NCBI GenBank assembly: GCA_030598645.1
Contig: JAUVPN010000077.1
Coordinates: 1-9,678, forward strand
Origin: Hyphomicrobium sp.
GTDB lineage: Bacteria; Pseudomonadota; Alphaproteobacteria; Rhizobiales; Hyphomicrobiaceae
DNA: 9,678 nucleotides
Direction of reading: 5' to 3'
Shown here in pieces: positions 1-5,365 of this stretch. Made by a program: the position numbers and the translations under genes. The notes beneath the pieces are model-generated. The model was not told the DNA's origin. It made no database searches and worked only from the letters and a program-made list of their open reading frames with translations. How positions within the stretch are numbered: the stretch's first letter is position 1; each line of letters opens with the position of its first letter.

Positions 1-505
1 ATTCGCCTTTAGTGAGGAAGGTCACGTGCAGCGACGAGGCGCCAAGGCGTTGGGACAGCTCGACCGCGGCAGCGGCAAGAAGAACCTCTCTATTTTTCGC
101 ATTCTCTCCTGGTTTCACGAGGAGCCGCCGGCCCGGTACGGGTGTAAAGGGGACAGCGGCTTGCAATTTGGGATAATACCGGCCCCCGGCACGCTCGTAG
201 GCTTCTGCCCACGTAAAGTCGAACACGTACTCGCCGGTGCTGTGCAGCTTGATGTAGCAGGGCATGCACGCGCCGATCTGCCGAGCACTGTCTTCCAGGG
301 TGATGTGGTGGGGCAGCCAGCCGGTATCGCGCCCACCCACCGTGCCGGAGTCTTCTAGTGCGCTTAGGAAGGCATGCGAAACGAATGGGTCATAAGTGGC
401 GGGGTCGGGGTTGGCGCAGGCATCCCACGCGCAAGCCTGAATGTCGCCAATGCGCGGTACAACCCGTGCGACCGCTCGGGGTTCCTCATTTACGTATGCA
501 TTCAT
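1..505 (-). CDS. FemX/GNAT-like acyltransferase-fold protein (DUF482 family), C-terminus cut by window edge
   Basis: The frame is open from ATG 505 to the left edge, giving 168 visible residues of a family usually near 380-400. It was found by direct translation of the minus strand. Recognisable family pieces in order are IQACAWDACA near residue 22, PFVSHAFLSALEDSG near 41, GWLPHHI, YVFDFTWAEAYERAG, YYPKLQAAVPFTPVPG and the start of a GASSLHVTF block. This family (DUF482, 'peptidoglycan biosynthesis/recognition') has a GNAT/Fem-like fold; its substrate is unsettled, so no reaction is assigned. It lies 54 bases after the phosphodiesterase stop on the same strand, so it is probably the third gene of an operon with the RidA and GDPD genes. 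In-frame ATGs also occur at 520, 523 and 550, none with a strong Shine-Dalgarno; 505 was chosen because it gives a family-like N-terminus. The family call is firm, the start is not. Confidence 0.82.
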   Translation of the reverse strand, partial: MNAYVNEEPRAVARVVPRIGDIQACAWDACANPDPATYDPFVSHAFLSALEDSGTVGGRDTGWLPHHITLEDSARQIGACMPCYIKLHSTGEYVFDFTWAEAYERAGGRYYPKLQAAVPFTPVPGRRLLVKPGENAKNREVLLAAAAVELSQRLGASSLHVTFLTKGE

Positions 506-559
506 GGGGAAACTCTGCATCATTTTGTTTGAAACACGTAGCCAGGACATTGGTTGCCG

Positions 560-1309
560 TCAGGGCTCGTAGTCCTCGAAGATTGGCGCATCGGCCCAGC
601 GTGCAGCGATTTCTCGGTCTGCCGGTGTTCTCACCGTCCAGGCAAAAAGGGGCAACCCCAAAATCTCGCGCACAAACCGCGTGACTGGTGTGGGTAGCGA
701 CTCTACGTGATAGGCATAAAAATCAGGCGCAGCGGGGCGCGATTCAAGCAAATGGCTGAGGCGAAACGCGCGCTCGCGTTCAAGGTGTCCCTGCCAATCG
801 TCTAGTAAATCATACAATCCTGACACGATCCCGCGAGGGATCTGCGGCACCAGTTCTTTGAAGACGGCAATCACATCTGGATCATAGGACATGAGGGCGA
901 TCGGTCCCCGATAGCTGGCAGCTAGCTTGGCTACGCATTGCAAGAAGGGAACGTTTGGCTCCCCCCAATCGCTTTTGATCTCGGCCAATATCGGTTCGCG
1001 CCCGTCGACGACGTCAAGCAGCTCAGCAAGGTCAATCATAGGAGACCTATCGCCGCGGTATTTGAAGGCTTTGAGGGTTGCGGCGTCGTGCGCGTGCACA
1101 GAATCGCGCCCTTCGATAAGCCGCTCCAATGTGTCGTCGTGGAAAATCATAGGCGTGCTGCAGGCCGATGGCCGCACGTCGGCTTCGACCCCATAGCCTT
1201 TAGAGATTGCCGCCTCGAAGGCTGAGGCCGAGTTCTCTACTAACCCGTTCGCAGTGGTGTGCAGCCCGCGGTGCGCAATCGGTTTCAAGAAGGCTGCGCG
1301 CTCTCGCAT
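560..1309 (-). CDS. Glycerophosphodiester phosphodiesterase family protein (GDPD, PI-PLC-like TIM barrel)
   Basis: 249 residues, the usual size of a single-domain GDPD, an enzyme hydrolysing glycerophosphodiesters to glycerol-3-phosphate and an alcohol. The barrel begins with IAHRGLH (His13 of the catalytic pair), followed by VENSASAFEAA, the metal-binding VEADV (Glu42, Asp44), the second catalytic histidine in FHDDTLERL (His57) and AEIK (Glu110, Lys112). A late FAWTVRTP strand fits the family. No signal peptide is visible, so a cytoplasmic enzyme is inferred. The usual DG after the VExDV strand is replaced by CS, which is not expected to remove a catalytic residue. The start is ATG 1309, five bases after the RidA stop at 1315; the frame is open further upstream but would overlap ridA. 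The tight spacing indicates co-transcription with the RidA gene. Specific substrate unknown. Confidence 0.9.
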   Translation of the reverse strand: MRERAAFLKPIAHRGLHTTANGLVENSASAFEAAISKGYGVEADVRPSACSTPMIFHDDTLERLIEGRDSVHAHDAATLKAFKYRGDRSPMIDLAELLDVVDGREPILAEIKSDWGEPNVPFLQCVAKLAASYRGPIALMSYDPDVIAVFKELVPQIPRGIVSGLYDLLDDWQGHLERERAFRLSHLLESRPAAPDFYAYHVESLPTPVTRFVREILGLPLFAWTVRTPADREIAARWADAPIFEDYEP

Positions 1310-1314
1310 CGGAT

Positions 1315-1782
1315 CTATCGCTCGATGCGCAGAATGGCATCGACCTCCACGGCGCAATTCATTGGCAAACTAGAGACGCCGACGGCTGCGCGCGTGTGCC
1401 GGCCCTTGTTGCCAAACACCTCCACCATGAAATCCGAGGCGCCGTTGATAACCTTTGGATGATCACCGAAGTCCGCTGTCGCGTTGACGAAGCCCGTGAG
1501 TTTCACGACCTGCGAAACGCGGCCTAGGCTGCCGAGAGCTGCCTTGGCTTGTGCAAGGATGAGAATGGCGCAACGCTTTGCTGCCATTTGTCCTTGGTTG
1601 ACGCTCATCGTGTTGCCGAGCTGGCCGGTGATAATTTTGCCATCGGCGTCCATAGAGATCTGTCCTGAGATGAACAGGATATCTCCGCTTACTAGCGAGG
1701 GAACGTAGTTAGCGACAGGATTTGGCGCGTCTGGAAGGACAATGCCGAGGTCCTGAAGCCGCGCCTCAGGCGTGCCATCCAT
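1315..1782 (-). CDS. RidA/YjgF/UK114-family protein
   Basis: 155 residues forming one RidA domain. Members form trimers; RidA proper hydrolyses reactive enamine/imine intermediates released by PLP enzymes, but many subfamilies have unassigned substrates. Visible family blocks are LFISGQI near residue 37, a VKLTGFVN strand near 93, and RAAVGVSSLP near 131-140, where Arg131 matches the conserved arginine that binds the substrate carboxylate, followed by VEVDAIL. The length and the N-terminal LGIVLPDAPNPVANY resemble the longer YjgH-like branch more than E. coli RidA (128 aa). The start ATG 1782 has a good Shine-Dalgarno (AAGGAGAGG, plus positions 1786-1794). It is the first gene of a minus-strand cluster with GDPD and DUF482 and is divergent from eipB. 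Its stop is TAG, showing that TAG terminates in this genome. Confidence 0.93.
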   Translation of the reverse strand: MDGTPEARLQDLGIVLPDAPNPVANYVPSLVSGDILFISGQISMDADGKIITGQLGNTMSVNQGQMAAKRCAILILAQAKAALGSLGRVSQVVKLTGFVNATADFGDHPKVINGASDFMVEVFGNKGRHTRAAVGVSSLPMNCAVEVDAILRIER

Positions 1783-1847
1783 GAGCCTCTCCTTCCCCTT
1801 ATTCGGTCGCGATTGAGCTCCTCAACGCGCCTATTTGACCAGTGAAC

Positions 1848-1865
1848 GGGCACTTTGCAATGCCC
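1848..1865. promoter_or_regulatory. Small inverted repeat in the ridA/eipB divergent intergenic region
   Basis: The 119 bases between the two divergent starts must hold both promoters. They contain GGGCA and TGCCC as inverted arms around an 8-base core that includes TTGCAA. It could be an operator or a chance dyad. For eipB, TATACT at 1886-1891 looks like a -10 element but has no clear -35. Confidence 0.2.
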
Positions 1866-1901
1866 CCATAGCGGCCTAGTGTTCCTATACTTTAACGACT
1901 T

Positions 1902-2810
1902 ATGGGCTATCATCACCCGATGCCAAGGAAAACAAGTACGGCCAAAGTGTTGAGGCTTGTTCCCATCGCCACGATTGGTGCCGCTCTTCTGTTCGCACTG
2001 GCTGCCCAGGTCTCAGCGGAGGGGAGCTGGGCAAGGGCGTCAATTGCGCCCCATCGTGCCATTTACGCGATCACGATGGACCGTGCCTCGCCCGGCTCAG
2101 GTGTCGCTGACATGACTGGCCGCATGGTTTACGAGATGAGCGGAAGTCGCTGCAAGGGCTATGAGCAGAAGATGCGCTTCGTGACGCGCATGACGAACCA
2201 GCAAGGCATTGCACAGATCAACGACCTAAGAACCTCAAGTTTCGAGGATCTGGCAACGCATCACCTACGCTTCAACTCTAGCCAGTACGAAAACCAGAAG
2301 CTCTCTGAAGCCTCGCAGGGCAGTGCCGGTCCCAGCAACGGCGCAACCTTCACCAAGGTTGAACTAACCAAACCGTCAAAAAAAATCGTAAAGTTGCCCT
2401 CAGATATTTACTTTCCTATTCAGCAGTCGTTGGCGCTGCTGGAAGCCGCGCACTCTGGCAAAACAATTTTTGCGGCCAATCTTTATGATGGCTCGGACAA
2501 GGGCGAAAAATTCTATGAAACGAATGCCGTCATCGGTCAGCCTCGTAAGGGGGGTATGACGAGGAGCGCCACGGCGCAAATTTACGATGGTAAGCTCAAC
2601 GGGCTCACCTCATGGCCGGTCGCCATCAGCTAGTTTGAGCCAGGACCGGGCCGGACTGAGGTGCTCCCTACCTACGAGCTCTCATTCCTGTTTTATGAAA
2701 ATGGCGTGTCGACCGACCTGTTTATCGACTACGGCGACTTCGCTATCCGTGGCGAACTCAAAGAGCTGATACTCCTGAAGCAAGAGAATTGCTCGTCTAC
2801 AAAACGGTGA
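1902..2810 (+). pseudogene. eipB: EipB-like periplasmic envelope-integrity protein (DUF1849), interrupted by an in-frame TAG at 2631-2633
   Basis: Without the stop the frame gives 302 codons, the full family length. Residues 1-40 form a signal peptide (basic start, hydrophobic core from about 21, VSA-E cleavage). The mature part begins HRAIYAITMD and shows MTGRMVYEM, Cys84 in SRCKGYEQ, and LPSDIYFPIQQS. At codon 244 the frame meets TAG exactly where the family has a conserved Tyr (SWPVxIS-Y-F). The same frame then continues with conserved blocks: YELSFLFYENGVSTDL, DYGDFAIRGEL and Cys297 near the end, then TGA at 2808. EipB of Brucella is a periplasmic beta-spiral protein needed for envelope integrity and carries a conserved disulfide; Cys84 and Cys297 look like that pair, so a product ending at 243 would lose one partner and the last strands. 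One base change (TAC or TAT to TAG) explains this; a sequencing error or suppression is possible. An alternative start is ATG 1920. Confidence 0.82.
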
Positions 2811-2857
2811 GGTCTGAGGATCGCTTTTATGTTGGCTGCCAGTTTCTCACGGCTGGC

Positions 2858-3127
2858 TTAGTCCTCTCCACCCGTCGCAAGAAGCTGCTTAGCTGGTGCG
2901 ATCAGCTCCGGCGCAATGCGATTTAAGGTGGTAAATACCAAAAGCAGGCTCTCGTCGTGGAGTAGGTAATCGAGGACGGCAGAGAGCATGCGGTGTGTGT
3001 GGGCCTCGGCCTTCAGCTCGGTGGGTCCGAGCCCCGTTAATGCAAGAAATCGGCCGAGCCGCTGCTCGTCATCCGCGAGGAAGGTCAGTGCAGAGATTGC
3101 AATGATTTCTGCAGTCTCAGTATCCAT
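2858..3127 (-). CDS. DUF3572 family protein, small and uncharacterised
   Basis: 89 residues, acidic and helical, with no signal peptide or membrane segment. It matches the alphaproteobacterial DUF3572 pattern along its length: ISALTFLADDEQRLGRFL near residues 11-28, LTGLGPTEL near 30, then LDYLLHDESLLLVF near 52-65. No function is known for the family and I see no catalytic signature. Its position next to divK, transcribed away from it, is the arrangement I recall from many Hyphomicrobiales, which supports the call. The start ATG 3127 has only a weak Shine-Dalgarno (AAGTGA). It converges on the eipB frame with 47 bases between the stops; that gap has a GCCAG/CTGGC pair but no T-run, so no terminator is called. 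Confidence 0.88.
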   Translation of the reverse strand: MDTETAEIIAISALTFLADDEQRLGRFLALTGLGPTELKAEAHTHRMLSAVLDYLLHDESLLLVFTTLNRIAPELIAPAKQLLATGGED

Positions 3128-3187
3128 TCACTTAACTTTCTGATTTTGCGAGATAGGCGACGTCGAGCGAGCAACTAAAGCCCTCTT

Positions 3188-3202
3188 TTAACTGTTGGTT
3201 AC
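3188..3202 (+). promoter_or_regulatory. CtrA-like box upstream of divK
   Basis: TTAA, seven bases, then TTAC matches the CtrA full-site consensus TTAA-N7-TTAA with one mismatch. It lies in the divergent region between DUF3572 and divK, 59 to 122 bases upstream of the possible divK starts. divK is under CtrA control in Caulobacter, so the placement is sensible, but a single near-match in an AT-rich gap can arise by chance. Confidence 0.4.
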
Positions 3203-3250
3203 AGCTTACGGCTCAAACTCTGATCCGATCCCTTGCGAGAATCGGTGCAA

Positions 3251-3256
3251 AAGGAG
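3251..3256 (+). promoter_or_regulatory. Strong Shine-Dalgarno upstream of divK that bears on its start
   Basis: AAGGAG lies four bases before an in-frame GTG at 3261. If used, DivK would be 152 residues with about 21 extra N-terminal residues over the family-length start at ATG 3324. ATG 3285 is in frame too. ATG 3324 fits family length best but has no good ribosome binding site of its own. Confidence 0.4.
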
Positions 3257-3323
3257 ATCCGTGAGGGAGTGCAACTGCCAAGCCATGAACTTTCAGGATA
3301 CCAGAGGTCAAAGCGGGCCGCGG

Positions 3324-3719
3324 ATGCCAGAGGCACAACTTGCAGCCAAGACGGTTCTGATCGTGGAGGACAATGAGCTGAATATGAAGCTCTTCCACGA
3401 TCTCCTTGCTGCACATGGCTATGCAACCATTCAGACCCGTAACGGTCTGGAAGCACTAGCGCTTGCTCGGCGTCATCGCCCAGCGCTCATACTGATGGAC
3501 ATCCAGCTTCCCGAGATTTCCGGCCTAGAGGTCACAAAGTGGATCAAAGAGGACGATGATCTTCGTGACATCCCGGTTGTCGCTGTCACGGCGTTCGCAA
3601 TGAAAGGCGATGAAGAGCGTATTCGTTCGGGTGGCTGTGAAGCCTATATCTCAAAGCCCATTTCGATCGGCGCCTTCCTGAGTACCGTGCACCAATTTAT
3701 TGGTGACCCAAGTGCGTGA
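3324..3719 (+). CDS. divK: DivK, single-domain response regulator of cell-cycle/polarity control
   Basis: 131 residues from ATG 3324: one receiver domain and no output domain. Visible are [14 protein letters not shown] with the acidic pair Glu15/Asp16, the phospho-acceptor Asp59 in LILMDIQLP, Thr89 in [15 protein letters not shown] and Lys111 in AYISKP. The last two blocks are characteristic of DivK rather than CheY or Spo0F. In Caulobacter, DivK is phosphorylated by PleC/DivJ-type kinases and acts through DivL on the CckA-ChpT-CtrA relay. All key residues are present, so this copy looks functional. The frame is open back to 3195, with GTG 3261 behind a strong Shine-Dalgarno, so a longer N-terminus is possible; the family start was preferred because the upstream residues look non-conserved and Cys/Arg-rich. 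Its normal partner gene pleD should follow directly but is only a relic here. Confidence 0.95.
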   Translation: MPEAQLAAKTVLIVEDNELNMKLFHDLLAAHGYATIQTRNGLEALALARRHRPALILMDIQLPEISGLEVTKWIKEDDDLRDIPVVAVTAFAMKGDEERIRSGGCEAYISKPISIGAFLSTVHQFIGDPSA

Positions 3720-3879
3720 GGGCGTCGACGACACTGTCTTCCAGACATGATTCTCACCAATCGGTGCAGCACGCCCCGACAAGCATACGAAGTCGGCGCC
3801 AGTGCGGGCGGCTATTATTTCGGATGCCTTTCGGATTAGGCGAGGACGTCACGTCCACCCCTTAAGAGCGCCATGCCAC

Positions 3880-4560
3880 TACCCTATAGAGCAGAGAGGA
3901 TACACTGGAGACTGTGTTCTGCCGGCGGGATAATGCGTTCATCGTGGCCAAGTGCCACCGACTAAGTTGCGGCGCGGCCAATTGCATTTGAGATGCAGAC
4001 AAAAAAGACTGTTCATTGGATCGATTGCGCCTGGTGAACGCAGCGGGCAGGAATAAGGACGCCCAAGCCGCAGAGCTTTCAGTTTGCTTCCAGTGGAGCG
4101 TCGCTTTGCCGACACAGTCAATGCGCGTCTTGCAATAACGATATTCCTCTGTCAGATTACGTTTTGATGAAGTGAATGTTATTACACTCCATAAGGGTAA
4201 AAGCAGAGGTTGCAGCGGTATCCCGCGCATAGAAGTTGAGTTTCCGCAGTATCAGGTCCGCCGCATTTCCTGGTAGAGCGGAAAATTCGTGGCACTGTCT
4301 CAGCGGCTAGAGTGGCCTCCTCGTTGAAGCTGCACCAGACGAGCCACGGCACCAGGCGGGGAGTCAACGCCCTCTTTGACAAACCACTTGGTCACTAGAC
4401 CAGGGTCTGTGACTTTCTCGGACTAAATACCCCGCTGCCGGGTTGAGTTGCGGGCTCTGGTCAAGCCGTCACTCCAGACAGTTATGGACAAAACAACTGA
4501 CACGCCGGACCGCTAACTCGCTGCTTCGTAGGACGAATTAGAAATCGTCGCGAGGAAGCC
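3880..4560 (+). pseudogene. pleD: Decayed pleD (receiver-GGDEF diguanylate cyclase) remnant
   Basis: About 870 bases between divK and rpmG hold no intact gene, yet the plus strand shows PleD-like pieces in correct order, mostly in one frame. Around 3929-3952 is DNAFIVAK, like the end of the second receiver (DRNELLARV). At 4001-4030 is KKDCSLDRLR, like the KKRYTDRLR linker. At 4163-4192 is FDEVNVITLH, gapless against FKxVNDTYGH. At 4256-4297 are VRRI, then GKFVAL for the GGEEFVVL segment. AARVA follows at 4303-4317, VTxxSxG at 4468-4488, DTPDR at 4499-4513, NSLLR at 4515-4529 (NALYR), and an eroded GRNRVV near 4540-4550. The frame has stops at 3989, 4136 and 4274 plus later shifts, and the GGEEF motif is destroyed. 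PleD needs about 1370 bases, so the first receiver is mostly gone; 3720-3880 shows at most a VDD near 3724. Alignment by eye only. Confidence 0.6.
4389..4413. repeat. Nested inverted repeats (hairpin-forming) inside the pleD relic
   Basis: GTCAC (4391-4395) and AGACC (4397-4401) pair with GGTCT (4404-4408) and GTGAC (4409-4413), with one bulged T and a two-base gap. An overlapping alternative pairs TGGTC (4389-4393) with GACCA (4398-4402). There is no clear T-run on either strand, so a rho-independent terminator is doubtful. It sits where the relic carries roughly 65 extra bases compared with a normal GGDEF domain, so it may be part of an insertion. Confidence 0.4.
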
Positions 4561-4585
4561 TACTGCAGGTTCAAGTGCATTAAAT

Positions 4586-4753
4586 CTACTTAATCTTTGT
4601 TTCTTTGAATTCGACGTGTTTCCTGACGACTGGGTCGTACTTCTTAAACACGAGTTTTTCGGTGCTCGTGCGCGGATTCTTCTTAGTCACATAGAAGAAT
4701 CCGGTGCCTGCTGTCGAGAGCAGCTTAATCTTTTGCGTGATGGGCTTCGCCAT
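4586..4753 (-). CDS. rpmG: 50S ribosomal protein L33
   Basis: 55 residues starting [18 protein letters not shown] and continuing with [31 protein letters not shown] and TKIK. This is the alphaproteobacterial form of L33 without the zinc-binding CxxC pairs, at its exact usual length. It is a small basic protein of the large ribosomal subunit. The start ATG 4753 has a Shine-Dalgarno AGGTGA (plus 4760-4765), and a near-consensus promoter lies about 45 bases upstream of the start, so it is probably a separate transcription unit even though it lies downstream of the DUF983 gene on the same strand. It converges on the pleD relic. The stop is TAG. Confidence 0.97.
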   Translation of the reverse strand: MAKPITQKIKLLSTAGTGFFYVTKKNPRTSTEKLVFKKYDPVVRKHVEFKETKIK

Positions 4754-4797
4754 AATTTGTCACCTAAATTGCTCTTCTAGGGGCAGCGGTGAGCGGC

Positions 4798-4825
4798 AAC
4801 ATAGCCACGGGCGCCAAGCTGTCAA
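4798..4825 (-). promoter_or_regulatory. Housekeeping-type promoter for rpmG
   Basis: On the minus strand a perfect -35 TTGACA (4825-4820) is followed after 16 bases by TATGTT (4803-4798), a good -10 for alphaproteobacterial sigma-70. Transcription would start near 4791 and give a leader of roughly 37 bases to ATG 4753. It lies in the roughly 100-base gap between the DUF983 stop and rpmG, which makes rpmG independent of the topA-rnr transcript. An inverted repeat GGCCG-TGC-CGGCC lies just upstream (about 4836-4850) but has no T-run. Confidence 0.6.
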
Positions 4826-4852
4826 GCAACGGTGTCCGGCCGTGCCGGCCTG

Positions 4853-5311
4853 TTATTCCAGTGCCTTAGCGGGCCTTGACCGTGTAGTACATGTTGAGTC
4901 CTCGACCACTTCGACACCGCCAAACCCATGCATCTTTAGAGCCCATTGTAGGCCAACAAGCGCCCCCTTGACGCGCGGGAGAAGCCACAGGCTGAGCCCG
5001 ATCGTTAGCGGGACCCACATGAGCGCGTGGAGCCAGTAGCTTGGGTGGAAATAGTCCTCGACCATCATGACGCCGGCCACGATGAAATGTCCGAGAATGA
5101 GAATTGTGAAGTAAGGCGGTGCATCGTCAGCCCTGTGATGATGCAATTCTTCTGAACATGAAGGGCATTGGTCGGCGACCTTAAGGTAGCGCTTAAAGAG
5201 CGCGCCGCTGCCGCAGGCCGGACATCTCTGGATGGCGCCACGTTTTAGTGATTGAGGCAAAGATCGATCGTGCTCGACGCTTTGCTTGCCCGATGTTGAG
5301 GTAACGCTCAT
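4853..5311 (-). CDS. DUF983 family membrane protein with two CxxC motifs
   Basis: 152 residues from ATG 5311. An N-terminal cytoplasmic zinc-ribbon-like part has RCPACGSG (Cys30, Cys33) and DQCPSCSE (Cys49, Cys52), then RADDAPPYFTILILGHFIVAG with the first membrane segment (about 68-84) and a second at about 93-111, ending LLPRVKGALVGLQWALKMHGF, which is diagnostic of the family. Function is unknown; the cysteines probably bind a metal. The usual glycine after the second CxxC is serine here. The frame is open to a GTG at 5344, but ATG 5311 has AAGGAC nine bases upstream (plus 5321-5326), so it was chosen. It lies just after rnr on the same strand (21 bases from the rnr stop to the GTG) and is probably in the topA-rnr operon. 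Confidence 0.9.
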   Translation of the reverse strand: MSVTSTSGKQSVEHDRSLPQSLKRGAIQRCPACGSGALFKRYLKVADQCPSCSEELHHHRADDAPPYFTILILGHFIVAGVMMVEDYFHPSYWLHALMWVPLTIGLSLWLLPRVKGALVGLQWALKMHGFGGVEVVEDSTCTTRSRPAKALE

Positions 5312-5365
5312 AACGCCATAGTCCTTACGGCTCATTCCATTCACGTCAAGGGGCCAATGGCCGCG

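Noticed and set aside
1692..1916. Minus-strand 74-codon frame across the ridA start and divergent spacer
   Set aside because: It overlaps the start of ridA and its ribosome binding site in another frame and shows no domain.
2631..2633. Reassignment of TAG as a sense codon in this genome
   Set aside because: ridA, rpmG and rnr here all end in TAG at the positions expected for their families.
2811..2857. Possible terminator between the convergent eipB and DUF3572 ends (GCCAG/CTGGC)
   Set aside because: Five pairs with a ten-base loop and no T-run on either strand; not enough to call.
4255..4290. TGGTAGAGCG at 4271-4280 resembling a tRNA D-loop
   Set aside because: No matching D-stem, anticodon arm, T-arm or acceptor stem around it; the bases are better explained as the eroded GGEEF region of pleD.
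3862..4382. Overlapping minus-strand open frames opposite the divK-rpmG gap (122 and 66 codons)
   Set aside because: They resemble no family I recognise, overlap each other in different frames and lack ribosome binding sites; the plus strand of the same bases carries ordered PleD-like motifs, so they are best explained as antisense shadows of a relic.
4560..4580. GGTTCAAGT resembling a tRNA T-loop near 4568-4576
   Set aside because: The flanks do not form a five-pair T-stem and no cloverleaf can be drawn upstream.
4836..4850. GGCCG-TGC-CGGCC inverted repeat as a terminator after DUF983
   Set aside because: A GC stem is present but no T-tract follows in the minus-strand direction.
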